Shown: piece after piece, positions 33,882 to 41,907 of the stretch | Numbering within the stretch: position 1 is the first letter of the stretch | Layout: the number at the start of each line of letters is the position of its first letter | From: Nitrospinaceae bacterium | GTDB taxonomy: Bacteria > Nitrospinota > Nitrospinia > Nitrospinales > VA-1 | Assembly: GCA_029261595.1 (NCBI GenBank) | Contig: JAJDAZ010000069.1 | Span: forward strand, 1-64,000 | DNA length: 64,000 nt | Reading direction: 5' to 3' | Program-made: the position numbers and the translations under genes | The notes under the pieces: model-generated | Databases searched by the model: none | Told to the model about the DNA's origin: nothing | Seen by the model: the letters and a program-made list of their open reading frames with translations, nothing else

Positions 33882-34957
33882 TGGTAATCAAACCTTCTGG
33901 CGGCCAGACCGATTGCAACGGTTGATAAAGGGCCCATCGTTTCAATGGTGTCCTGGTCAAAATTACGTGCATTGACTTTGATTCCCTTCATGGGATTCAA
34001 TATTTCCACGGGAGTTTTCAGGTGGTGGGAAAACAGGTTCTCGACCCCGGCGATAAGAGCGCCACCTCCGGTCAGCAACACACGATCCACCTGGCTGTTG
34101 GAGGTGGTGCTGAAAAACTCAAAAGATTTCTGGATTTCCACTAATATTTTTTCGAAAGATTGGACGATGACTTCGACCACCTCGTCGCTTTTAATTTCAG
34201 AGGGAATCGCGCCCAACTTGAGCTGGACGATGTCTTTATAGGGCATATCAAATTTAGACATGAGTTTGCTGGTACAGAAACTGCCGCCAAAAGGAATGTC
34301 GCGGGTATAGGCCGTCAAACCATCCTGCATGATGTTCAGGTGGGTGAAGGATTCCCCAAGGTCGATCACCGCAATCGCTTCCTCTTCCCTGGTACTCGAA
34401 TCGGCTCCCAACTCGAAAGCGTTGACCATGGCGAACACATCGAGGTCGATGATCGCCGGCCTCAGCCCGGCGTCGTAAAGAATGTCGATGCGGCTGTCGA
34501 TCATGTCGCGCTGAACCGCCACCAGCAGGATTTCCATCGTCCCGTCTTTTTGCTCGTCTTCCGAGCGCTTGCCTTTGCTCTCCAGAATTTGAAAATCAAT
34601 GCTGACATCATCAATATCAAAGGGGATGTACTGCTCCGCTTCCTTTTGAATATTTTCCGTGAGTTCTGCTTCCGTCATCACCGGGACGCGAATTTTTTTG
34701 ATGATGACCGCTTCCCCGGCAATCGAGGCCACGGCGTATTTCGTGTCGATTTTTTCCACTTTGATCATCTTCGCCAGCGTGTCCACAACCTCGTCGGGTT
34801 GCTGGATCACTCCGTCGACAATGCAACCCTCCTTGAGGGGCATGATGGAAAAACTCATCAGTTCGAATTTGTTTTTGGACCCCGACATCTGGGCCATCTT
34901 GATCGAGTGGGTCCCGATATCAACAGCAAGCAAAGGCGTTTTTTCAGATAAGAACAT
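33878..34957 (-). CDS. pilM: Type IV pilus actin-like ATPase PilM
   Basis: This 359-residue actin-fold protein is the cytoplasmic ring component of the alignment complex and binds the PilN N-terminus. Landmarks are the phosphate-1 block AVDIGTHSIKMAQM at about 11-24, AVIDLGESFTHLNIM near 195-209, and the adenosine block VLLTGGGALIAGVENLF near 293-309. It opens the operon pilM-N-O-(P)-Q-aroB. AGGACC is a modest SD. A sigma-54-like promoter lies about 76 bases upstream. Confidence 0.94.
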   Translation of the reverse strand: MFLSEKTPLLAVDIGTHSIKMAQMSGSKNKFELMSFSIMPLKEGCIVDGVIQQPDEVVDTLAKMIKVEKIDTKYAVASIAGEAVIIKKIRVPVMTEAELTENIQKEAEQYIPFDIDDVSIDFQILESKGKRSEDEQKDGTMEILLVAVQRDMIDSRIDILYDAGLRPAIIDLDVFAMVNAFELGADSSTREEEAIAVIDLGESFTHLNIMQDGLTAYTRDIPFGGSFCTSKLMSKFDMPYKDIVQLKLGAIPSEIKSDEVVEVIVQSFEKILVEIQKSFEFFSTTSNSQVDRVLLTGGGALIAGVENLFSHHLKTPVEILNPMKGIKVNARNFDQDTIETMGPLSTVAIGLAARRFDYQ

Positions 34958-35044
34958 AAAGGGTCCTATAAAGTATTCAGCGTTCGGGGGTCATGGAATA
35001 TGATCGAGAACATATCTTCAATCATTAGAATGAGTTATTAAAAA

Positions 35045-35059
35045 GCAAACCCTGTACCA
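35045..35059 (-). promoter_or_regulatory. Sigma-54-like promoter of the pilM operon
   Basis: The minus strand reads TTTGGTAC-AGGGT-TTGCTTTT. It matches TGGCAC-N5-TTGC with one change (C to T) and exact spacing. The predicted start near 35033 is about 76 bases before the pilM ATG. It lies between pilM and the Xre-type regulator gene, so that regulator could act near it. Confidence 0.7.
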
Positions 35060-35261
35060 AACTCCCGAAAAACCAACAACTTATTGATTTTAAAAGGATT
35101 ATTCAAAAATTCTGTTTTTTGTCCAATAAATCAATGACTACAATAGTCTCCACCTGTTACCAATACTGGACACCTTGGCCCTTCGAAGTCCCCGATTTTC
35201 TGAAAATTCAGGGACATTTCCACCCGCCCAGTTTTCTTTAGAATCCAGAAGACCATATCTT

Positions 35262-35477
35262 TTATTCACCCTCACCGTTGCCATCGAAAAGGGTCGAACG
35301 ATCGGTCAGGTCATATCCCAAAGCCAATATAATTTTTCTCTTGGTATCCAGCCTGCAATCGTTGCCTTTTTCAATTCGGTCGATGGTCTGAACCGTGACG
35401 TTGGCCTTACGCGCCAGCTCCGCCTTGCTCATCATTTGGGATTCTCTTATTTCTTTGATATTGTTGAATTTATCCAC
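35262..35477 (-). CDS. Small Xre-type helix-turn-helix regulator
   Basis: This 71-residue protein is a bare HTH_3/Cro-type DNA-binding domain: KEIRESQMMSKAELARKANVTVQ forms helices 1-3 (about 8-30), followed by TIDRIEKGND. Such single-domain proteins act as repressors or as antitoxin-like partners. No toxin gene is adjacent. The stop lies about 200 bases upstream of the pilM -24/-12 site in the same direction. It could therefore be co-transcribed into the pilM region or regulate it; both are inference. Confidence 0.8.
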   Translation of the reverse strand: MDKFNNIKEIRESQMMSKAELARKANVTVQTIDRIEKGNDCRLDTKRKIILALGYDLTDRSTLFDGNGEGE

Positions 35478-35866
35478 AACATAGCCCTTTTCTGAAAGTC
35501 GGGTGGTGACTGAAAAAAAATTCAGGGTAATAAAATTTATGGAATAACTTAATAATAAGCTAAGTTTAAAAGTGAATCAATTAATATTTCAAAATTAATG
35601 AAAAAGTATTATTATTTTAACAAATTTATATCTATTAACACAAGGCAAATCCACTCCCCGCCCAACCGTTAAGCCTAATTTTTCAATAACCTAGAAGAAA
35701 TCAGGCGCGATTTCTCTAATTTGGAAGAAATTTTAACCAAATATCGGCATTAGGAACACCTTAATGAGAAAAACCCCCTGTTCATGGTATTGCCGGGCCC
35801 TTTGGCTGAGGGGATAATATGTTATGATGGGCGCAAAATTCCTGTGGAACCTCAAGTGGTGGAATC
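35478..35866. other. A/T-rich intergenic region
   Basis: These 389 bases between the Xre gene and the hydrolase-TPR gene are markedly richer in A and T than the surroundings, especially 35520-35640. They contain no reading frame that I support. The region should hold divergent promoters; a GATAATATG stretch near 35813-35821 could be the -10 of the hydrolase gene. Such A/T-rich tracts are usual targets for nucleoid proteins. Confidence 0.5.
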
Positions 35867-37432
35867 ATGTTGATGCGGTTGCGTTCCGGTTCATCCCTGA
35901 TAGCGATAACAGCATCTTTCTGGATGCTGATCTTCATTGGCCTTTTCCCCATCCAGATCCTTCAGGCGCAATCTGTTTTACCGGGCGACCCGCCTTTTTA
36001 CCCAAACCCCAATTCTGACAAGCTGATCGTCTTCATCCACGGCGTGAACGGCGACCCCACAGGCACCTGGACCCATAAAGACGCCAAATTCTTCTGGCCC
36101 AAAGAACTTTCTAAGGACCCCTCCTTTCAAAACGCCGACGTGCTGTCCTTTGGTTATAAAAGTGAGTGCGGCCCCACGCTAATCATCAGCGAAATCGCCA
36201 AGAACCTGGAGTTGACCCTGAACAAGCTGATGGAAACGCAAAATTATAAATCCCTGGAATTCGTCGCCCACAGCATGGGCGGGCTGGTGACATGAGAGTT
36301 TCTCCTGAGCCGCCACAAGCACCTTGAAAAGACGGTGCCGGTAAAAAGCGTCATCACACTCAGCACGCCGAATCTAGGGAGCGGTCTGGCAAAATTCGCC
36401 AGTTTCTTCTGCAAGACACTCCAGCTCAAAGATTTGAAACCGGGAAGGGGAGAATACCTCGATACCCTGAACGAACGCTGGCGCGAACGTTTCCTGCAAC
36501 ATGACAGCGAGCCAAGCTTTCGTCTCTCCGCCGGGTATGAAATCGTGCCCATAACCTTAGTGGGGCGAATCGTGGAAAAAGATTCTGCGGTATATTTCGC
36601 CCAGCAGACTCAAGGGTTTTTGAAAGACCATTCCCATGTCGCCAAACCCACAGGGGAAAACGACCCGCTCTATCTCTGGGTGCAGCAACAGTTGCTAAAG
36701 AAAGCCTCCGACCCAGGAGTTCACCAATACACCGACGCGGAAGTCGAGCGGTTAAAAACCGTCATCGACCAGATGCAGAAAGACCTTGCCGGAACCGACC
36801 TGGAAGAAGCCTTGAAATTAATCAATCAGGGAGAAATAAAACAGGCGCGGGCCCTGCTCAAAAAAAATGAAAAAAAACAAGATACAGAAATCCTGAAAAT
36901 CGCAAAGATCAAGTTCGCCACCGCCCAGACCTATGACCTAGAGCTGGATTACAAAAACGCTTTTCGATATTACGAGACATCAGCCCGGCTGGCACCTGAC
37001 AATTCCCTCTACCAGAACGAAGCGGGATTCATGGCCAACATATTAGGCCAATACGATAAAGCCATCGGATATTTTGAGAAGGCCCTGGCAAGCGGTCTTG
37101 CCACCTTCGGCCCGGACCATCCCGATGTGGCGACCTATTGGAACAATCTGGGGTTGGCCTGGAACAGTAAAGGAGAATACGATAAAGCCATCGGCTATTA
37201 CGAGAAGGCGGTAGAAAACTTTCGTAACAACCTCGGTAAAGCTCATCCCAATGTGGCAACTGGTTGGTGGAATCTAGGGGATACCTGGGAGAAAAAAGAT
37301 GATTACAATAGGGCAATCGATTACTACCAAAAAGCTCTGGTGGTTTTCAAAAAAGCCGGCCTGAACCATCGTGTTGAAGCAGTAGAAAAATTTCTGGAAA
37401 GAGCCCTCGGGAAAAAGGACGAGCAAAAATAA
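35867..37432 (+). pseudogene. Secreted alpha/beta hydrolase (lipase-like) with TPR repeats, interrupted by one in-frame TGA
   Basis: A signal peptide (about 1-35) is followed by an alpha/beta-hydrolase core with FIHGVNGDPTGTW and the nucleophile elbow HSMGG. The frame then reads GGLVT, a TGA stop (36293-36295), and continues in the same frame with EFLLSRHKHLEK. It carries on for another 378 codons through a STPNLGSG segment and TPR repeats of the kinesin-light-chain type (about residues 350-510). Homologues usually have Arg at the stop position (GLVxREFL), so a single CGA-to-TGA change is the simplest explanation. A sequencing error, readthrough or selenocysteine are alternatives. Without readthrough only a 142-residue N-terminal fragment is made. 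If intact the protein would be about 521 residues. Confidence 0.65.
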
Positions 37433-37533
37433 TCGCAGACCGGAGACTGGAAAAAACCCTGCAACCACCCTCACCTGCCCGTCACTCCGTGAATGCTTTT
37501 TTTACCAAAGGGTGGCACAAATAAGGATTAGTT

Positions 37534-37619
37534 ACCGCAAAGACGCAGAGATCGCAAAGTAACTGATAACCAAAACATTTTTTTATGGTTTTCTCCGCGT
37601 CCTTTGCGCCCTCTGCGGT
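37534..37619. repeat. Imperfect inverted repeat, intergenic repeat family
   Basis: The left arm ACCGCAAAGACGCAGAG (37534 on) and the right arm around CTCCGCGTCCTTTGCGCC (37593-37619) are near-complementary over about 26 bases with a few mismatches. They enclose a 33-base A/T-rich loop. Sequences of this ACCGCARAGRCGCARAG type recur between genes in many environmental bacterial genomes, which I state from general familiarity. It lies in the 396-base gap between the broken hydrolase gene and miaB, which otherwise holds only the repeat at 37689 and a CTTCGACAAACTCAGAATGA-type segment at about 37727-37746. Confidence 0.65.
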
Positions 37620-37688
37620 GAAGAAGGGTTTGAGGTTTTTCCTGTAAATCCTGTCAAATCCCCCCGGTAATTTCCTGATCTTCCCCGT

Positions 37689-37718
37689 CCGTGTTTATCT
37701 GTGTCCATCTGTGGTTCC
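37689..37718 (-). repeat. CACAGATGNACACAGAT repeat, copy 1
   Basis: On the minus strand this reads GGAACCACAGATGGACACAGATAAACACGG. A second copy in opposite orientation lies at 43195-43221, and the two share about 20 of 22 core positions. Both are in intergenic gaps ahead of genes (miaB and nagZ/KAS). Similar sequences are commonly seen between genes in unrelated environmental genomes. Confidence 0.6.
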
Positions 37719-37828
37719 TTACATTCTTCGACAAACTCAGAATGACATTCCTCAGGACAGGTATCGGTGGTCCAATCATCATGTTTTAGAGTTGAATCCC
37801 GCCGGGTTTTCGCTTACCTTTGATCCCT

Positions 37829-39166
37829 ATGAAACAAGTGTATATAGACACTTTTGGCTGTCAGATGAATGTGGCGGATTCGGACCGCATGGAGCTGTTG
37901 CTCTTTCATTCGGGCTATGCCCGGACCACGCATATGGAAGACGCGGACCTGATTCTGGTCAACACCTGCTCGATCCGTGAAAAAGCCGAGCAGAAAATTT
38001 TTTCCCTGTTCGGCGGCATCAAGCATTTGAAAGAAGCCAATTCGGATGTGGTCATGGGACTCACCGGATGCCTGGCGCAACAGGAAGGCGAGCGGTTGTT
38101 AAAGCGCATCCCGTTTCTGGATTTTATTTTAGGCCCCGATCATGTCGAACACATCCCGCAAGCGGTGGACCGGGTGCTGGAAACGCAACAACCGCTGACC
38201 TGGAACGATTTCGACAAACAAAAAAACTATTCCATTCCTGAGGTTTCCGGACAGCCACAGAAGGCCACGCATCCGAGCGCGTTCGTCAACATCATCAAGG
38301 GATGCGATAAGTTTTGCACGTTCTGCGTGGTGCCGTTCACCCGTGGCCGGGAAAAGTCCCGCGAGGCCGAAGAAATTTACGCCGAAGTCCGCACACTGGT
38401 GAATCAGGGCGCAAAGGAAATTATTTTATTGGGGCAAAACGTCAACGCCTACGGCAAACGCGGATTGGAAACGCCGGTAGCGTTTCACGAGTTGTTGTAC
38501 GGCATCGCCGAAATTCCAGGTGTTGAGCGCCTGCGCTTCACCACCAGCTATCCAGGCGATGTCACACCGGAATTGCTCCAGGCTTACGCCGACCTCGATA
38601 TTTTAGTGAATCACCTGCACCTGCCGGCGCAAAGCGGTAATAATCGTATTCTTCAAGTCATGCGCCGTGGGAATACGGTCGAGGAATATATGGCGCTCAT
38701 CGAAACTCTGAAAACCCAGACGCCTGATATCGAGCTTTCGACCGACATCATTGTTGGGTTCCCCGGTGAAACCGAAAGCGAGTTTGAAGACACGCTCAAG
38801 TTCATGGAACAGGTGGGGTTCAGCAGCAGTTATATGTTTTGTTACAGTCCACGGCCAAACACACCGGCGGCGGAGTTTTTAGACGATGTACCCGAGCCTG
38901 TGAAAAAAGAACGCCTGCAACGCACCATCGAATGCCAGAGTCGCCTGACGCAGATTCAAGGAGAAAAGTATTTAGGAAAAGAGGTGGAGGTTTTAATCGA
39001 AGGTCATGCGACGCGCAAGGGAACGCGCTTCATGAAAGGCAGAAACCCGCATTACTGGCAGGTGCATTTTTCCGGGGATGAAAATGGCTTTGGACCGGGG
39101 GATCGGGTGAAGGTCCGGGTGGAGGCCGTTTCAGGCCATACTCTAAGAGGCCAGGCGGTGGTCTAG
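37829..39166 (+). CDS. miaB: tRNA-2-methylthio-N6-dimethylallyladenosine synthase MiaB
   Basis: MiaB inserts a methylthio group at A37 of tRNAs that read UNN codons. I use the ATG at 37829; a TTG 9 bases upstream would add three residues. The 445-residue protein has the three expected parts. First is a UPF0004 domain with the auxiliary-cluster cysteines (FGCQMN, NTCSIRE, TGCLAQ). Second is a radical-SAM core with CDKFCTFC near 154-161, and third is a C-terminal TRAM domain (about 375-440). The signature GCDKFCTFCVVPFTRG separates MiaB from MtaB and RimO. No clear SD is seen. Its stop overlaps the end of the convergent hypothetical gene by 4 bases. Confidence 0.95.
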   Translation: MKQVYIDTFGCQMNVADSDRMELLLFHSGYARTTHMEDADLILVNTCSIREKAEQKIFSLFGGIKHLKEANSDVVMGLTGCLAQQEGERLLKRIPFLDFILGPDHVEHIPQAVDRVLETQQPLTWNDFDKQKNYSIPEVSGQPQKATHPSAFVNIIKGCDKFCTFCVVPFTRGREKSREAEEIYAEVRTLVNQGAKEIILLGQNVNAYGKRGLETPVAFHELLYGIAEIPGVERLRFTTSYPGDVTPELLQAYADLDILVNHLHLPAQSGNNRILQVMRRGNTVEEYMALIETLKTQTPDIELSTDIIVGFPGETESEFEDTLKFMEQVGFSSSYMFCYSPRPNTPAAEFLDDVPEPVKKERLQRTIECQSRLTQIQGEKYLGKEVEVLIEGHATRKGTRFMKGRNPHYWQVHFSGDENGFGPGDRVKVRVEAVSGHTLRGQAVV

Positions 39167-40611
39167 AAAAACCCCAGCCGGGAATACACTTCGTCTTCCA
39201 GCTGGCCCAGATGCGGAAGAATGATTTTGAGCGCCAGCCGGACATCGCGGACGAATTTCAATTCCGGCGGATGCCCCCAGTCGGCGAACTTTCTGAGGGT
39301 TTCGGTGCAGAAATGATCGAGGTCCATGATCTGATGGAGCGTATCAGAAGGCAGGTCCTGCAAGCCCACTTTATTTTCTTCCAGAAATCGTAGCATCCCG
39401 ATCAAACTGAGTTTCACCTGGACGGTTTTGTCGCGCAAGTCGCGGATCAGGGTGGATTCGGGTTTTTTGAGATCCTCGCAAATGCCGAGCAGCAATTCTC
39501 TTAACTTCTGGTAGAACGCATCGTGCTGTTGCTTGTTGAGAAACAGTTCGCCCTGCCCGCCGAACAGAAGGTTGAACACGGATTCGATCTTGAATTTTTC
39601 GGACGCCATGACCGTGTACAGGATGGAAATAAATTCCCATTCGTGAAAGGGCAGCCCGAGGTCCAGAAAAATTTCCTCAAGCGAGCCGCGATCTCCCCTG
39701 GGAGTTCTGGCAGTTTCTTCTTTGACCAGCCCCATGGCTTCCGATTTCCATTTGGGAACCAGTTGAACTTTCCCCCCCTCAAAGCTGACCACACTCAATT
39801 CCTTGAGAGACTCCAGAAACTCCGTCAATGAAAAGGCCGGGGCGTTGAGAAATTTTTCATCCAGCGAAAAGAAAGCGCGCAAAATCTGTTTTTCCAGGGA
39901 GGAGACAACGAACTCTTCGCCTCCGTACAAACTAACCAGCGCCGATTCCAGAGCCACGTTGAGGAACCGTATATTGAGCTGTTTCGAGCGCACCTGGCTT
40001 TTTGAGAGCGGTTGGATCTGAAACGTTCCCTTTGCATAATCCACCAGCTTGATCAGGAGACCGTCTTCCGGCTTGCATTTATAAGCCGAAAATAATTTCT
40101 GCATGTCCCACGCAGGGGTCACCACCAGGCTTTTTCCGGGCATCCACTCGTTGACATTGATGTCATCCGGGAAATGGCTCTCGCCTGCATATTGATAAAA
40201 GTGCATGACTTCTTCGATATAAAATTTCTTTTTCAGCCGGGGAATTTCCTCTCCCGCTGGATCGAGAAAAATCAGGTCTCTCTCTGTGTGATCGTTGGAG
40301 ACAAAAGGAATCATCCGGTGACCGGGGATTAAAATTTTCCGGTCGATTTCAAATTTTCCCAGGTGAATCAAAAGCGGGATGTGCTGGACCTTTTCCAAAA
40401 CAGCCGTATAGGGAAGGAAATCATTTGCATCGGTCCCGATGATGTCTTTATGGTCGGATAATTTCTGCTTCAAATGGTTCAAAGACGTCTTGGACATCTT
40501 TTTCCGCCACCGTTTCTCGACTTCGCCGGCGAAGTCTTCCACAGTGAACGGGGTCTGGGATTCCCGAATCAGGTTGTCTATGACATTTTGAAGCGTTGGT
40601 TTTCGAGGCAT
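39163..40611 (-). CDS. Conserved hypothetical protein, 482 residues
   Basis: I do not recognise this family. The first 60 residues (LIRESQTPFTVEDFAGEVEKRW then KTSLNHLKQKL) resemble a winged-helix DNA-binding start. The rest is a mix of helices and strands without membrane segments, signal peptide or cysteine clusters. The C-terminal 150 residues are mostly helical. The base composition and codon use match the neighbours, and the frame is long and intact, so it is a real gene. It stands alone, tail to tail with miaB (4-base overlap). A cytoplasmic regulatory or structural role is possible but cannot be supported further. Confidence 0.7.
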   Translation of the reverse strand: MPRKPTLQNVIDNLIRESQTPFTVEDFAGEVEKRWRKKMSKTSLNHLKQKLSDHKDIIGTDANDFLPYTAVLEKVQHIPLLIHLGKFEIDRKILIPGHRMIPFVSNDHTERDLIFLDPAGEEIPRLKKKFYIEEVMHFYQYAGESHFPDDINVNEWMPGKSLVVTPAWDMQKLFSAYKCKPEDGLLIKLVDYAKGTFQIQPLSKSQVRSKQLNIRFLNVALESALVSLYGGEEFVVSSLEKQILRAFFSLDEKFLNAPAFSLTEFLESLKELSVVSFEGGKVQLVPKWKSEAMGLVKEETARTPRGDRGSLEEIFLDLGLPFHEWEFISILYTVMASEKFKIESVFNLLFGGQGELFLNKQQHDAFYQKLRELLLGICEDLKKPESTLIRDLRDKTVQVKLSLIGMLRFLEENKVGLQDLPSDTLHQIMDLDHFCTETLRKFADWGHPPELKFVRDVRLALKIILPHLGQLEDEVYSRLGFF

Positions 40612-41036
40612 TAAAAGCTGGGTGAAAAGCGAAAGTTATTTTCCAAGGCGTATGATGATAGATGTTGTTTCAGGAAAACGCCCTGGCAGGAAATTTTAGT
40701 GATTCGAGCATGGTTTAGAAGAACCCATTTTCGAGCAATGGGACCTGATCGGATCCTCTGGAAAACCATTATCCTTAAACAGATATCGGCATTCCAAAAT
40801 TGGAGGCGTATGTTAGCATAGTTTTTTTTAAGTGTTAACTTTTTTTGAAAATTTTTTAAAACGTCTCACTTTCAATTCAATTGATTTCATACAAGGGGAA
40901 AGCTATCATCAATTTGATGACATTCATCAAAAATCCACCAGCGGTTCGCTGGACCAAACAATAAACTTAATGGGTTTTTCAACAACCTGTTAGAGACCTT
41001 CTAATAGCGCAACCCATCTATTGCAGGAGAAGCATC
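40612..41036. other. 425-base intergenic region with short hairpin
   Basis: No supported gene is present. The region contains a perfect 6-base-pair hairpin CCAGCG-GTT-CGCTGG at 40938-40952, about 85 bases before the small gene at 41037. An A/T-rich run lies at 40815-40900. Promoters for the two divergent neighbours are expected here; I cannot point to a good -35/-10 pair. Confidence 0.4.
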
Positions 41037-41288
41037 ATGGCCCTAAATCTTGAACCGGTGTATCAGGAAATATTTAAAAAATTTGAGACACGGAAAAAAT
41101 TTATTATCCGAAGCGTTGAAAATAATATGCTCACCATCGAGCAGGATGAGGAAATTTGCGGACAAAAAGAACCGCGCGTTTTTGAATTCAAAAGTCCAAG
41201 AGAATTTGAAGAATTCGTCCGCCAGGAAAACCGGTTTGAACTGGACATCGTCAACCAACTGCAGGGCAACCAGATGCCCTACCGGTAG
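41037..41288 (+). CDS. Small conserved hypothetical protein
   Basis: An 83-residue, highly charged cytoplasmic protein (many Glu, Lys and Arg). It opens MALNLEPVYQEIF and has an EFKSPREFEEFVRQENRFELDI stretch typical of a small alpha-beta unit. GGAG lies 8 bases before the ATG. I know no function. It converges with the lipoprotein gene, whose stop is 9 bases away. The two cysteine-free halves and lack of membrane segment rule out a lipoprotein or metal ribbon. Confidence 0.65.
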   Translation: MALNLEPVYQEIFKKFETRKKFIIRSVENNMLTIEQDEEICGQKEPRVFEFKSPREFEEFVRQENRFELDIVNQLQGNQMPYR

Positions 41289-41297
41289 TTTTTTTTC

Positions 41298-41897
41298 TTA
41301 CTTCTTAACGGTCCATTCGCCGTTTTCCTGTTGGATTTTTTCACCCGGTTTGGCACTGTCCCGGTTGAGGCTGGCAAAAATTTTCTGCACCTTGGGAAGA
41401 TCGCCGTCCGAGAACGCTTCGTTGGTGGCGATGGTTCGATTGAGGATAGCCATCCGATCGTCATTTTCCTCCTGAATGATCGCCTGGGTGAAGCTTTTCA
41501 GCTTGGGGTCTTCTTTGGTTTTTGAGTTATCGAAAAAAACCAGTAAACCCGCATTGCCTTCTCCCGCCACACCCGTTTGCTTGAAACTCAGGATATCGTC
41601 GCGGTTGAACTCCTGCCTCTGCATGGCGCGTATGGCCTGTTTTTTCCCCGGCGGGATGTCTGCAACGGTTTTCAGTTTGCCCTCTTCGTCCACCGACCGG
41701 ACCGACGCTAACAGCAGCATCTCATTTCCCAGTTCTTCATAGCTTCCCAGGATCTGGTTTTCCAGCGCGGTATTCTGATCGACCACGGTGACATCGACCC
41801 CCACCAGCTTGCCGCAGGCCGCAAGCCAGAAAATGGCCGCCAATCCGGCCCAGATTTTGAAATGTTGACTCCCTGTCCCTGTCGAATGTTTTTTCAT
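41298..41897 (-). CDS. Lipoprotein with YdbL/DUF1318-like C-terminal region
   Basis: I use the ATG at 41897, 10 bases after the stop of the KAS gene; the longer frame would overlap that gene. The 199-residue product has a type II signal peptide with lipobox LAAC (Cys at about 28), so it is a lipoprotein. Its last third (AILNRTIATNEAFSDGDLPKVQKIFASL, then a closing GEKIQQENGEWTV) matches the pattern of YdbL/DUF1318 proteins. These accompany the AsmA-like YdbH and the lipoprotein YnbE in outer-membrane lipid homeostasis. The middle region is family-specific. No ydbH/ynbE-like gene is visible beside it. Function is inferred from this resemblance only. Confidence 0.65.
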   Translation of the reverse strand: MKKHSTGTGSQHFKIWAGLAAIFWLAACGKLVGVDVTVVDQNTALENQILGSYEELGNEMLLLASVRSVDEEGKLKTVADIPPGKKQAIRAMQRQEFNRDDILSFKQTGVAGEGNAGLLVFFDNSKTKEDPKLKSFTQAIIQEENDDRMAILNRTIATNEAFSDGDLPKVQKIFASLNRDSAKPGEKIQQENGEWTVKK

Positions 41898-41907
41898 GGC
41901 GGAACCC

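Noticed and set aside
35175-35495. 106-codon plus-strand frame over the Xre gene
   Set aside because: It is the antisense shadow of a clear HTH domain and has no SD or family match.
36296-36345. Selenocysteine insertion element after the in-frame TGA
   Set aside because: The only hairpin is five base pairs with a ten-base loop, and homologous enzymes have Arg rather than Cys at this position; a nonsense change is simpler.
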